From CAVWDI01 sp046259385 (GTDB lineage: Bacteria > Chloroflexota > Anaerolineae > Anaerolineales > UBA4823): a stretch of DNA of 27,172 bases. The stretch covers positions 1-27,172 of the forward strand of contig JBJYWI010000216.1 in the NCBI GenBank assembly GCA_046259385.1, written 5' to 3'. A program made the translations under genes and the position numbers. Position 1 is the first letter of the stretch. Every line of letters begins with the position of its first letter. Below the pieces are notes generated by a model. That model was not told the origin of the DNA, made no database searches, and saw only the letters and a program-made list of their open reading frames with translations. Below, one piece after another: positions 1 through 8,053 of this stretch.

Positions 1-1001
1 ATGATCCGTTCTGCTTTTCGGCCAATTAAATCGGGATACCGCTGGGGCGTAATACCCAAAGCTGGCCCCTTTACGGTTACCATCTCGGCTGTAATTGTCT
101 CTCCAGGTTGAATTCGTTTCGCTGCGACCAGACTTTTTCCTAGAACTTCTCGATTCAATATCTCCCCTCGGGAGAAAAATTTTTCACTGCCTGTTCCAAG
201 CGCCATTTCAACCTGGCGGATGTCCCGCACCATTTTCTTGAACCCTTGCGGTTCCAGGCTGGCTGCGTGGTCAGGTCCATCCATTGTCCTGTCGAGTGTA
301 AGATGTCTTTCGATTATGCATCCACCCAGGGCTGATGCGACCGTTGAAACGGCGATGCCGCGTTCGTGGCCTGAATATCCAACTGGTACACCGAATTCAC
401 GCAACTTTTCCATGAACCGCAGGTTGATATCTTCAAAAGCTGCTGGATATGTGCTGTTGCAGTGCAGCAGGGCAAATTCCGCCTCATGTGCTTTCAAAAA
501 ATCAACTGTATAGCGGACCTCATCCATCCGGGACATCCCCGTCGAAAGGATAAGCGGTTTGTTTTTCTGGATAAGGTAATCAAGCAATGGGAGGTTTGTG
601 AGATCTGCTGAGGCGACTTTATATGCTGGCACGCCCATATCAGCTAGAAAGTCAGCGCTGTCCGGGTCAAATGCTGAGCATAAGAATGTGATCTCTTTTG
701 CATGGCAGTGCTCAACTATCCGTTCATAAGCTTCTTCGGGTAATTCGACCTGCTGGAGAATTGGCAGGATATAGCGCAAAGTTTTTTCCCCGGCATTGGC
801 GTTCTGCAGGTATTTCTTTGCATATAATTTTTTCAGGTTGCGTTTTTGAAATTTAACTGCATCAGCGCCTGCTTCGACTGCGACGTCAATAAGTTGCAGC
901 GCCAGTTCGAGAATCCCGTTATGGTTGACTCCGATCTCGGCGATGATGTAGGTGGGATGTCCGTCTCCAATGATGCGATCTCCGATTTTAATTTCGGGCA
1001 T
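1..1001 (-). CDS. NeuB-family nonulosonate synthase, copy 1 (3' end cut by window edge)
   Basis: Condenses a six-carbon N-acyl amino sugar with phosphoenolpyruvate to give a nine-carbon nonulosonic acid (sialic, legionaminic or pseudaminic type), in the cytoplasm. Reading from the ATG at 1001, I see about 333 residues with family motifs: AEIGVNHNG near the start, GADAVKFQ, LSTGMS, HCNSTYPA, GYSGHERG and DGPDHAASLEP. The C-terminal part (GKSLVAAKRIQPGETIT) is the beginning of the SAF/antifreeze-like domain that covers the active site of the partner subunit. The frame is open to base 1, so only the last residues are missing. AGGAGA sits 7 bases before the ATG. It follows a CMP-sugar synthetase and an SDR, as in legionaminic/ptm-type loci. 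The exact substrate (ManNAc or a 2,4-diacetamido sugar) cannot be told from sequence alone. Confidence 0.93.
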   Translation of the reverse strand, partial: MPEIKIGDRIIGDGHPTYIIAEIGVNHNGILELALQLIDVAVEAGADAVKFQKRNLKKLYAKKYLQNANAGEKTLRYILPILQQVELPEEAYERIVEHCHAKEITFLCSAFDPDSADFLADMGVPAYKVASADLTNLPLLDYLIQKNKPLILSTGMSRMDEVRYTVDFLKAHEAEFALLHCNSTYPAAFEDINLRFMEKLREFGVPVGYSGHERGIAVSTVASALGGCIIERHLTLDRTMDGPDHAASLEPQGFKKMVRDIRQVEMALGTGSEKFFSRGEILNREVLGKSLVAAKRIQPGETITAEMVTVKGPALGITPQRYPDLIGRKAERI

Positions 1002-1056
1002 TGAATATCTCCTGGTTGCGTGATTTTTTTATTAGGTAGAACTGCGAATTATTTGA

Positions 1057-1800
1057 CTATTTGATCCTGAATCCAAGGTCTTCGAAAGTAATTTCCCCGC
1101 TTTCGATTAAACGCTCTGCGCGCTGCCAATCATCCGGGGAGTCAATATCGATCCAATCACCTGGATCAATAACCAGGGGCAGAATCCGGTCGCCAGTCAT
1201 TGAATCTTTGGTTGTCACCGTCTTCGACCACGCTGCATCGACGTATCCGGTCTGCCAGAAAACTTCGGGTAACGCCTGGCGAGGCAGATTGTAGGATTCG
1301 GAAAAACCGCTTTCTATAATTGGCTGCATAAATCCATCCGGTTTGATATACCACATCTTAAAGGGATTCTGAAAGGGAATACAAACAGTTCGGATTGCAT
1401 CCGCGTCGGGTCGTTTAATTAACCGCTCAACTGCCTCATCGATATGGCTGACTCGCCGAAAAGGGGAAGTGGGCCGTAGCTGCACAAAGATGTCTGGCTG
1501 GTAGTTCTCATTGTCCTCAAGCCATTGGAGCGCATGAGCGTATACAGGCAAGTCAGGTGTGCCATCCCGGGCTAACTCGGCGGGTCGCATGAATGGTACC
1601 TGTGCACCATACTTCTGAGATATGTCAGCAATTTCTGAGTCGTCTGTGGATACGATTGTGCGGGAAATTGTTTTTGACGCCAGGCTTGCAGCAATGCTGT
1701 AAGCGATCAGAGGATGTCCAGCAAATAAACGTATATTTTTTCGGGGGATACTTTTGGATCCCCCACGGGCTGGGATAATTGCAAGGACTTCAGTTACCAT
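1057..1800 (-). CDS. CMP-nonulosonate cytidylyltransferase (NeuA/LegF/PtmB type)
   Basis: Activates a nonulosonic acid with CTP to the CMP-sugar donor used by glycosyltransferases. The 247-residue protein carries the nucleotide-binding motif IPARGGSKSIPRKN at about residues 9-22 and the second conserved block LRPTSPFRR (usually QPTSPLR in NeuA). The C-terminal stretch DPGDWIDIDSPDDW is typical of this GT-A-like nucleotidyltransferase family. Its length fits the single-domain enzymes. The ATG overlaps the stop of the upstream SDR by 7 bases, so the two are probably translationally coupled, and NeuB copy 1 starts 55 bases downstream. The order SDR, cytidylyltransferase, NeuB resembles ptmA-ptmB-ptmC of Campylobacter legionaminic acid loci. 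That comparison supports LegF but does not prove it over NeuA or PseF. Confidence 0.9.
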   Translation of the reverse strand: MVTEVLAIIPARGGSKSIPRKNIRLFAGHPLIAYSIAASLASKTISRTIVSTDDSEIADISQKYGAQVPFMRPAELARDGTPDLPVYAHALQWLEDNENYQPDIFVQLRPTSPFRRVSHIDEAVERLIKRPDADAIRTVCIPFQNPFKMWYIKPDGFMQPIIESGFSESYNLPRQALPEVFWQTGYVDAAWSKTVTTKDSMTGDRILPLVIDPGDWIDIDSPDDWQRAERLIESGEITFEDLGFRIK

Positions 1801-2669
1801 GCGCTCCAGCCGCCGTCAACAACCAGATTCGCTCCGGTCATATATTTTGAGGCATCCGAGGCTAGAAATAAAAGGGCTCCATTCATCTCATCCCTGGATG
1901 CCATCCGCCCCAGAATTGTCCTTGCTGAGTAGGCTCTCACAAAACTATCCTCATGGTCGTTGAAAACACCGCCGGGGGAGAGTGCATTCACACGTATGTT
2001 TTTTCCTGCGAAGTAAGCGGCAAGATAGCGGGTAAGCCCGAGAATACCGGCTTTGGTAACAGAATAGAAAGCCGGTTTATATTGCGGCTGGGAATCCAGG
2101 ATTCCATAAATCCTCTGGTCAGGTGCAGTAATTCCATAAATAGAGGATATATTTATTATCACCCCGCTGCCATGCTCCAGCATGGGTTTTGTCGCTTCCT
2201 GGCAACAAATGAATGCGCCAGTCAGGTTCACATCAATGGCTGATCGCCAGAATTCAATCGGGTATTCTTCGAACGAGGCTGTATACTTGTCTTGAGCTTT
2301 TATGCCTTTTTTGATGGAATTATGTTGCGAGTCAAATTTCGGGTCCATCGCAGCGCTGTTAACAAGAATATTTAATGCTCCAAATGCATCCACAGTTCTG
2401 GATACCATCTCGCGGACTGACTCGGGTTGAGTTATATCAGTTTGGACAGCTATAGCCTGATACCCTTCCAATGATAGGATTTCAGCGAGGTGGCTTGCCG
2501 CGTTAATATTTGAATCTGCGATGGTGACCTGAGAGCCTGCCTCTGCAAGCGTCCGGCAAAATTCAGTACCCAGTAGTCCCGCACCTCCGGTTACAATCGC
2601 ACTCTTTCCAGTTAATGAGAATTGATCGAAAATATGCTGGTTGTCTTTGTTCTCGTTCATAGTTGACAC
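1794..2669 (-). CDS. Short-chain dehydrogenase/reductase (PtmA-like)
   Basis: Classical SDR of 291 residues. The Rossmann nucleotide-binding motif TGGAGLLG is at about residues 27-34 and the catalytic set is S175/S176, Y202 and K206 (YSVTK). NSAA at 104-107 stands in for the usual NNAG. The C-terminal NLVVDGGWSAW is a standard SDR ending. The central insert (about residues 108-140) is longer than in minimal SDRs. It lies directly upstream of, and overlaps, the CMP-sugar synthetase, which fits SDRs of the PtmA group found in nonulosonate gene clusters. I infer a role in making or modifying a precursor or side group of that sugar. The substrate is not predictable from the sequence. Confidence 0.88.
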   Translation of the reverse strand: MSTMNENKDNQHIFDQFSLTGKSAIVTGGAGLLGTEFCRTLAEAGSQVTIADSNINAASHLAEILSLEGYQAIAVQTDITQPESVREMVSRTVDAFGALNILVNSAAMDPKFDSQHNSIKKGIKAQDKYTASFEEYPIEFWRSAIDVNLTGAFICCQEATKPMLEHGSGVIINISSIYGITAPDQRIYGILDSQPQYKPAFYSVTKAGILGLTRYLAAYFAGKNIRVNALSPGGVFNDHEDSFVRAYSARTILGRMASRDEMNGALLFLASDASKYMTGANLVVDGGWSAW

Positions 2670-2720
2670 AATTTAGCCTGAAGGGTGTTCTTAAACTGTG
2701 TAGATAAAAATTGTGGTTTC

Positions 2721-4514
2721 TTAATTTGCCTTTTCAAGTTCTGTATCTTCGATGGTTACAATTTTATGTTGATCATCCGATGAACCGCCGTCTGGCGTGA
2801 TAAACCCAAACTCCTTTAGATAATCGGTGATTTTTTCGGCATTTGAAAGTGGATCTGTTTTTACTGTTTCAATTCGAATCTCCGGGTCCACAGGTTCTTC
2901 ATATGGATCGTCAACGCCGGTGAAACCCGTTATCTGACCGCGGCGGGCGCGGGCGTATAAGCCTTTAACGTCGCGTTCTTCACAAACCTCAATTGGTGTA
3001 TCTACAAATACCTCAATAAAATGACCGTTTCCAACCATTTTACGCGCTTCATTTCGGGTTGCTCGATAGGGACTGATCGCAGCACAGATAACTGTCCCCC
3101 CGTGCCGCGCAATCTCTCCGGCGACGAAACCAATCCGCAGGATATTTGTGTCCCTGTCTTCTCTTGAGAACCCGAGACCCTTGGAGAGATGGGTGCGGAC
3201 AACATCGCCGTCAAGCAATGTTACCTGACGTCCGCTTTCCAGTAGAAGCGAGGTCAACACTTCCGCTGTTGTGGATTTTCCGGAACCACTGAGACCGGTG
3301 AACCAGATGCAAAATCCCTGCTTATTGCGGGGAGGATACATCTCCTGAAGAATGTTTGCTGTTTCAGTTCGGGTATACCAATCAGGGAGAAGTTGTCCCT
3401 TTGCAAGAAATTCGTCTCGAACCTTCGTTCCGGATATAGAAAACGTTCGCGCTCCCTCCGGGATTTTGTGGCTCTCTTCATAGCGCTCCTCGTCGGCAAG
3501 ATACACAAGCTCCTTAAATTCTACAGGTTCAACCCCAATTTCTTCCGCGTACTGCGCCATCATTGCCTGGGCTTCATAAGGACCGTAGAATGGTTTACCG
3601 TGGCTGTCGTTACCCGGTCCAGCGTGATCTCTTCCGACAATAAAATGAGTTGCGCCGTAGTTCCGGCGGATGATTGCATGCCACAAAGCCTCCCGAGGCC
3701 CAGCCATTCGCATAGCTAAAGGTAGTAAACTGAGCAGGGTTTTATTTCTGTCATAGTAGTTTTCGAATAGAGTCCGGTAGGTGCGGACACGTGTGTAATG
3801 GTCTACATCCCCGGGTTTTGTCATCCCCACAACAGGGTGAATTAACAGACTTCCGTTAACATCATTAGAAGCTCGTTTTGTGATTTCTTCGTGTATCCGG
3901 TGCATCGGATTTCGGGTTTGAAAGGCGACTACATTCTTATTCCCCATTTCCTCCAATATGGACCGCACTTCGCTCGGGGTCATGCGCAGGCTGATAAAAT
4001 CGTGGTAGACAGGTAAATTGAGTACTTTTAACTCACCTGTTACATAAACTTTTCCCCAACGAACCATCTCTGAGATAAGGGGGTGTTTTGGGTCTGTAGT
4101 GCCTAGTACAAGTCTGGCTTCCCTTAGAGAATCCCAGTGAAATACATCCTCGATCTGCATGATTGCTAGTGTGTTGTTGCGCGAATCGCTCAGGGTGATC
4201 TGTTCACTCCAGGCTGGCATTGCATCTTCGTCGACGGGCAGGGTGATCGAAATTGGAAAGAGCACCCCGTTCTTTAACCGCATTTCCGTTAATACTCTTT
4301 CATAGTCCTCCTTGCCCATAAATCTGTCAAGTGGAGAAAATGCACCAGTAGCGAGAAGTTCAAGGTCGCAAAGTGAACGCTCGGATATTCTTACTGAGGG
4401 AAGACGATTTGAGCGGGACAGCAGATCCTGCCTCTCATCCTCCCCAACCAGAAGATTGATTAATTCGCCTCCATAAGGAGCAATCAATGTGCTCTTTGTA
4501 GTTTTATCGATCAT
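2721..4514 (-). CDS. Bifunctional sulfate adenylyltransferase / adenylylsulfate kinase (PAPS synthase)
   Basis: Makes PAPS, the sulfate donor of sulfotransferases, in two steps: ATP plus sulfate to APS, then APS phosphorylation. Residues 1 to about 395 are the ATP-sulfurylase part, with QTRNPMHRIHE (199-209, the HxxH site), GREALWH-like PREALWHAIIRRNYGATHF, GRDHAGPG (294-301) and ISGTKVR (360-366). Residues from about 398 are APS kinase with an intact P-loop GLSGSGKST (407-415), DGD (435-437) and a conserved ISPYRATRNEAR block. The intact P-loop argues for an active kinase, unlike the degenerate domain in fungal sulfurylases. The domain order is sulfurylase then kinase, the reverse of animal PAPS synthases. 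No assimilatory sulfate-reduction genes are beside it, but a sulfotransferase is two genes upstream, so the product is probably used for glycan sulfation. Confidence 0.96.
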   Translation of the reverse strand: MIDKTTKSTLIAPYGGELINLLVGEDERQDLLSRSNRLPSVRISERSLCDLELLATGAFSPLDRFMGKEDYERVLTEMRLKNGVLFPISITLPVDEDAMPAWSEQITLSDSRNNTLAIMQIEDVFHWDSLREARLVLGTTDPKHPLISEMVRWGKVYVTGELKVLNLPVYHDFISLRMTPSEVRSILEEMGNKNVVAFQTRNPMHRIHEEITKRASNDVNGSLLIHPVVGMTKPGDVDHYTRVRTYRTLFENYYDRNKTLLSLLPLAMRMAGPREALWHAIIRRNYGATHFIVGRDHAGPGNDSHGKPFYGPYEAQAMMAQYAEEIGVEPVEFKELVYLADEERYEESHKIPEGARTFSISGTKVRDEFLAKGQLLPDWYTRTETANILQEMYPPRNKQGFCIWFTGLSGSGKSTTAEVLTSLLLESGRQVTLLDGDVVRTHLSKGLGFSREDRDTNILRIGFVAGEIARHGGTVICAAISPYRATRNEARKMVGNGHFIEVFVDTPIEVCEERDVKGLYARARRGQITGFTGVDDPYEEPVDPEIRIETVKTDPLSNAEKITDYLKEFGFITPDGGSSDDQHKIVTIEDTELEKAN

Positions 4515-4572
4515 AAAAAAGTACTCCCAAAAACTTGAATTTATTGTGACAATGTTATAAAACGAAACCGCA

Positions 4573-4581
4573 ATTATAGCA
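4573..4581 (-). promoter_or_regulatory. Candidate extended -10 promoter before the PAPS synthase gene
   Basis: In the 71-base gap between the Gfo/Idh stop and the PAPS synthase ATG, the minus strand reads TGCTATAAT, a consensus -10 with the TGn extension. I see no good TTGACA-like -35, which extended -10 promoters can do without. The leader would be about 55 nt. It would let the sulfation and left-hand nonulosonate genes be expressed apart from the long upstream operon. This rests on a motif match only. Confidence 0.4.
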
Positions 4582-4585
4582 AAAA

Positions 4586-5572
4586 TTACAAACGAACTTT
4601 TTTTCTTTCTTTTTGCGAGTTCAGAGCCGCCAGGCTGATTCTCAATGCACCGATTCCGTCGTCAAGTGTACAGGCAGGCATTTCATTGCCTTGGATAACA
4701 GAAATAAAGTGACCCATCTCCTCCAGAAACATATTATTTCGTGAGAATCCTCCCGGCGTGGAGAATTCCTGCCATTCACCTCTGGATGCAGGGTACAAGT
4801 GAACAGTGCCATCCGCGTTATTCCAGCGAATTGTCCCTTCAGTTCCAATAATTTCCAGGTAATGGGCAGGAGGTTTCTGGCAGAAATCGAGGTGAACGCT
4901 TCCCAAAACTCCGCTCGAAAACTGCAACCCTATTTCTGCAGTATCTTCAACATCCAATTCCAGATCGCTCAATTTTGCTGTAAAGGCTTGCACGCTGGAG
5001 ACATCCCCAAAAAGCCAGCGGAGGTAATCAAGAGGATGGCAGAGTGTCAGAACAACGCCGCCACCAAGGTCATTCCGTGCGCTGTAACCTAAGCGGTAAT
5101 CTTCCCAGGGGTGCCAACCAGGGAGGTGCTCACCCCAGTGGGAACGAACCGAAACTGGCCTGCCAATCTTCCCTTCGTCAAGAAAAAATTTTATCTTTCT
5201 GAGTCCCGGGTGAAAGCGGAATTGGAATGCGGTATAAAAATGCCCGCCTCCATTTTCAACCGCTTTTTTTAACTCGTCGACTCGGTCCAAACTGTTTGAT
5301 AAGGGTTTTTCCATAAAGATATGGCATCCCATGTTGGCAGCCGGTATTGCTACATCCAGGTGTAATGAGGTCGGGTTTGAGATTATTACCGCGTCCGGAT
5401 TGTGTGATAATGCAGCTGACAGGTTAGTCTCAACAGGAAAACGATCATTGTTCTCAGAGGGCAAAGTGCTCTTGAAGGTTCTATACAGGACGATATCCTT
5501 CTGGTCGAGCGTTAATAAATTCTGCAGGTGGCGGTTACCGATTGATCCCAGACCAGCGATCAGGAATTTCAT
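4586..5572 (-). CDS. Gfo/Idh/MocA-family NAD(P)-dependent sugar dehydrogenase
   Basis: Predicted cytoplasmic oxidoreductase of 328 residues acting on a sugar or nucleotide sugar. GLGSIGNRH near residues 7-15 is the dinucleotide-binding loop, MEKPLS is the conserved EKP active-site motif, and LCHPLDYLRWLFG is typical of the C-terminal Gfo/Idh domain. I chose the ATG at 5572. It lies one base after the sulfotransferase stop (TGAAATG) and the Rossmann fold starts right after it. The same frame opens further upstream (to 5725), but that would overlap the sulfotransferase by 150 bases and add an unrelated tail. It sits between sulfation and nonulosonate genes, so it probably supplies or modifies a sugar for the same glycan. 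The substrate is unknown. Confidence 0.9.
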   Translation of the reverse strand: MKFLIAGLGSIGNRHLQNLLTLDQKDIVLYRTFKSTLPSENNDRFPVETNLSAALSHNPDAVIISNPTSLHLDVAIPAANMGCHIFMEKPLSNSLDRVDELKKAVENGGGHFYTAFQFRFHPGLRKIKFFLDEGKIGRPVSVRSHWGEHLPGWHPWEDYRLGYSARNDLGGGVVLTLCHPLDYLRWLFGDVSSVQAFTAKLSDLELDVEDTAEIGLQFSSGVLGSVHLDFCQKPPAHYLEIIGTEGTIRWNNADGTVHLYPASRGEWQEFSTPGGFSRNNMFLEEMGHFISVIQGNEMPACTLDDGIGALRISLAALNSQKERKKVRL

Positions 5573-5573
5573 T

Positions 5574-6614
5574 TCAGATATACCCCCAATTCTTGAGTGT
5601 ATTGCCGGCGATTTCTTCAAATATCCTGCGGTCATTGTTATTGAAATACTGTTCCCAATTACCGCGTTTGCCTTTCTGAAGGGCGCTGGCGATCTCCCCA
5701 GCCTTTTGATTCTGCCAATCTGCATCAGGATTGCTTTGCATCTCGTTAGCGATCAGTTCCTGAATATCTGTTTGCGGTTCGCCTGCGTTTAAGAAATTCC
5801 ATAATAAGGGGAGTTCTTCTAAAGGATTTTCTACCAGGTGTTCATATTTCAACGAATAAAATCGGTCATTGAACAGTGCTTTGCCAATTTCAACCGTTTC
5901 GCGAACGTTAAGGTCCCAACCCTGGGCAGACCTTCTCAACCCTTTTTCTGTAAAAATGGAATTTTTCCCGTTGATAAAAGATTCCGGGTCATTGATGAAA
6001 GTTTCACGGATTTTCCAATCATGCTCGGAAAGATGCTGAGTAGCGTCTATAAATGATTGAAAGCGGTGTGAAACTACTGCATCCCGCCCGTCACGAACGA
6101 TGTAGATCAAACGTGCATCCGGATATATATTATTCAGCAATCTGACCGCTTTTCCATTCAGCAGGCTGTTTGGGCTTTTGTCACCCACGATCGATTTTCC
6201 GAGGCTTTTTGCTTCACGCTCGAGGATAAAGTCAACTGCCGCTCTCAATATTACTGGAGAAGGATTTTTACCGCGATTCCAGCGGTTGCTCCTGCGTGTA
6301 AGCCAACTTTGAATTTTCTCATCTGATACCAGGGACTGCAGTAAGGGAGGCCGAGTGAAAAAATGGCCCTGGTAATTGCAGTGAACTTTGTAATGCAGTC
6401 TGATGAGCCTTGTCAGCAGGGTGGTGCCGGATCGGGCGTGTCCGAATATAAAAAATTTTTCCATTGAAAAAAAAGTTTTCGCTTCCGCAATTTCTTTTTC
6501 ACTAATTGGCGGGATATCAAAGTCAGGGTTTCTCGCCCTTTCACCTGGAGGGTATCGTCCAGAAATAAGATAGCGAATGGCCGCTGCCAGCCGGTTTCTG
6601 TATTTATGCGCCAT
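5574..6614 (-). CDS. PAPS-dependent sulfotransferase
   Basis: Transfers sulfate from PAPS to a hydroxyl or amine of an acceptor, here probably a sugar of the polysaccharide. The 346-residue protein has the 5'-phosphosulfate loop FGHARSGTT at about residues 57-65 and the 3'-phosphate-binding segment YIVRDGRDAVVSH at about 171-183. A GDKSP motif at 144-148 is common in this superfamily. No signal peptide or membrane helix is visible, so it should act in the cytoplasm, before export. The start overlaps the upstream GT-B gene by 11 bases. An internal ATG (M51) just before the P-loop is an alternative, but the N-terminal 50 residues look like protein rather than noise. The PAPS synthase two genes downstream supplies the donor. 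Acceptor identity is unknown. Confidence 0.92.
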   Translation of the reverse strand: MAHKYRNRLAAAIRYLISGRYPPGERARNPDFDIPPISEKEIAEAKTFFSMEKFFIFGHARSGTTLLTRLIRLHYKVHCNYQGHFFTRPPLLQSLVSDEKIQSWLTRRSNRWNRGKNPSPVILRAAVDFILEREAKSLGKSIVGDKSPNSLLNGKAVRLLNNIYPDARLIYIVRDGRDAVVSHRFQSFIDATQHLSEHDWKIRETFINDPESFINGKNSIFTEKGLRRSAQGWDLNVRETVEIGKALFNDRFYSLKYEHLVENPLEELPLLWNFLNAGEPQTDIQELIANEMQSNPDADWQNQKAGEIASALQKGKRGNWEQYFNNNDRRIFEEIAGNTLKNWGYI

Positions 6615-8043
6615 CTTTGTTATTCAATCTTGATAATATGATTTCGGCCGTTCGCTTCCCGGCATTTCCATTGGTATATGTGCACTCATCCTTTATGAAT
6701 GCAAAACGGGCGTCCCGGTCAACTCCTGGATTATCAAGGTAGAAATTGAGTGTGTCGGCCAGCTGACCTTCGGAGATGACCTCGCGACCAGCCCCCGAAT
6801 TTCGGAAGCGTGAATGTGTTGGCCATCCGGCTATCTTTGAGAGCGGAAGAGTGTATTTTCCGGGCCAACCGGTCGGGGAGTCGATACAAATGCTTATCAC
6901 TGGTGTTCCGTGTGCGGAAGCTTCAACGACCATGGTCGAGTAAACGGTGGTAAATACATCTGAATACGCCATCATTGACGATTTCTCAGGCATATCTTCA
7001 CCTGAATAGTAACCCAATGAGCCTCCAAGCGGGACCGGTTCAACAACATGGATATCGGGTTCGTTTTTAGCCAATTCTCGAATTTGCTCTCTTTCCTGTA
7101 TAAAACGGGGCACATCCAGGAAGTGGTTAGGATGGAACCGGATTAGCAATTGACTGGGATTGTTCAGCTTCTGAGTAGAGACAATACGAGTAAGTGCCTC
7201 AATATTCTGGATATTTGGTGAAAATGAAATAAAACTGCACGCGTATGAAATTAGTTTTTTCCCGGCATCCAGGTTGTGGAGGCGGAAGTATTCATCCTTT
7301 GGTATCAGCCAATCATGCCGGAAATATCCATCGTAAGAGGGTATACCTCCAATGTAAACATGCTCAGGAGACCAATCTGCCCCGTTAATCAGTTCCTCTT
7401 TCTGGATCTGAGACCAGCATGTGACCCAGTCCAGCGGCGCGCCGGGCAGGCTGTAACTGCTGGTATTATCCCAGCCCACAATGACCGCGCCTGTGGGAAT
7501 GCCAGCTCTGGCTGCTTCACGCAGCAGGTAACGGTCCCAGCGCCAACCTGGTGTGCTGGCAAGGACCAGGTCTGGCTTATAGTGCTTAAACAGGTTTGTG
7601 TAAATACTATCTGTGTAGCGGTTTTGATAATTCTTGAGATATTCCCTTGCGGGGCGCGAATTGCGTAATAACCAGACTATCCCCCTCATCAGCGGAAATA
7701 ATTTCTTCCGACGGCTGTGGGCTTCATCTTCCACCTGATTGATAAACCCATCAACTGCCTGCAGGTTAATTCGGTTCGATGCGCCTGCACGACGTAGAAA
7801 ATCAAGCCACCACTGCCTTGAATTATCCACCTGGTTGAAATAAGCTTTTGTTTCTTTCAGTCTTAAACCCTCAAATTTCAAGCCGGGTTGTTTAAACCTG
7901 TTTTCAATTCCCTTCAGTATCCCATCATCAGTAAGGATAACGATTTGCACTCCCGAATCCAGCAATGTTGGCACCAAGTCGCTTTGCAGAAAATAGATGA
8001 CCGCCAGTCCGTGGTCTGCACAGATTAAAATCCGATTCCCCAT
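6604..8043 (-). CDS. GT-B-fold glycosyltransferase, capsule/CDP-glycerol-transferase-like
   Basis: Predicted 479-residue cytoplasmic or membrane-associated transferase. The C-terminal half shows RFHPNHF (about 302-308) and STMVVEASAHGTPVI (about 369-383). This is the HP plus S/T-x2-EA-GTP pattern of the capsule-synthesis and glycerophosphotransferase GT-B group. The N-terminal half has PDLVLASTPGWRWDR and a likely acceptor domain. Ten bases separate it from the upstream GT2 gene, and its end overlaps the sulfotransferase start by 11 bases, so the two may be coupled in making a sulfated unit. It resembles the larger GT-B protein at 15200-16915 in motif layout but not in detailed sequence. Donor and acceptor are unknown. 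SpsB in Bacillus spore-coat polysaccharide operons is a plausible functional analogue. Confidence 0.75.
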   Translation of the reverse strand: MGNRILICADHGLAVIYFLQSDLVPTLLDSGVQIVILTDDGILKGIENRFKQPGLKFEGLRLKETKAYFNQVDNSRQWWLDFLRRAGASNRINLQAVDGFINQVEDEAHSRRKKLFPLMRGIVWLLRNSRPAREYLKNYQNRYTDSIYTNLFKHYKPDLVLASTPGWRWDRYLLREAARAGIPTGAVIVGWDNTSSYSLPGAPLDWVTCWSQIQKEELINGADWSPEHVYIGGIPSYDGYFRHDWLIPKDEYFRLHNLDAGKKLISYACSFISFSPNIQNIEALTRIVSTQKLNNPSQLLIRFHPNHFLDVPRFIQEREQIRELAKNEPDIHVVEPVPLGGSLGYYSGEDMPEKSSMMAYSDVFTTVYSTMVVEASAHGTPVISICIDSPTGWPGKYTLPLSKIAGWPTHSRFRNSGAGREVISEGQLADTLNFYLDNPGVDRDARFAFIKDECTYTNGNAGKRTAEIILSRLNNKDGA

Positions 8044-8053
8044 TTTTTATATC

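Noticed and set aside
2670..2720. Promoter or terminator between the PAPS synthase and the SDR gene
   Set aside because: No convincing -10/-35 pair or stem with a T run in these 51 bases.
5573..5725. Upstream extension of the Gfo/Idh gene
   Set aside because: Overlaps the sulfotransferase C-terminus; the ATG at 5572 places the Rossmann motif at the N-terminus as usual.
5331..5792. 153-codon open frame on the plus strand
   Set aside because: Antisense to the Gfo/Idh and sulfotransferase genes, both of which have clear motifs there.
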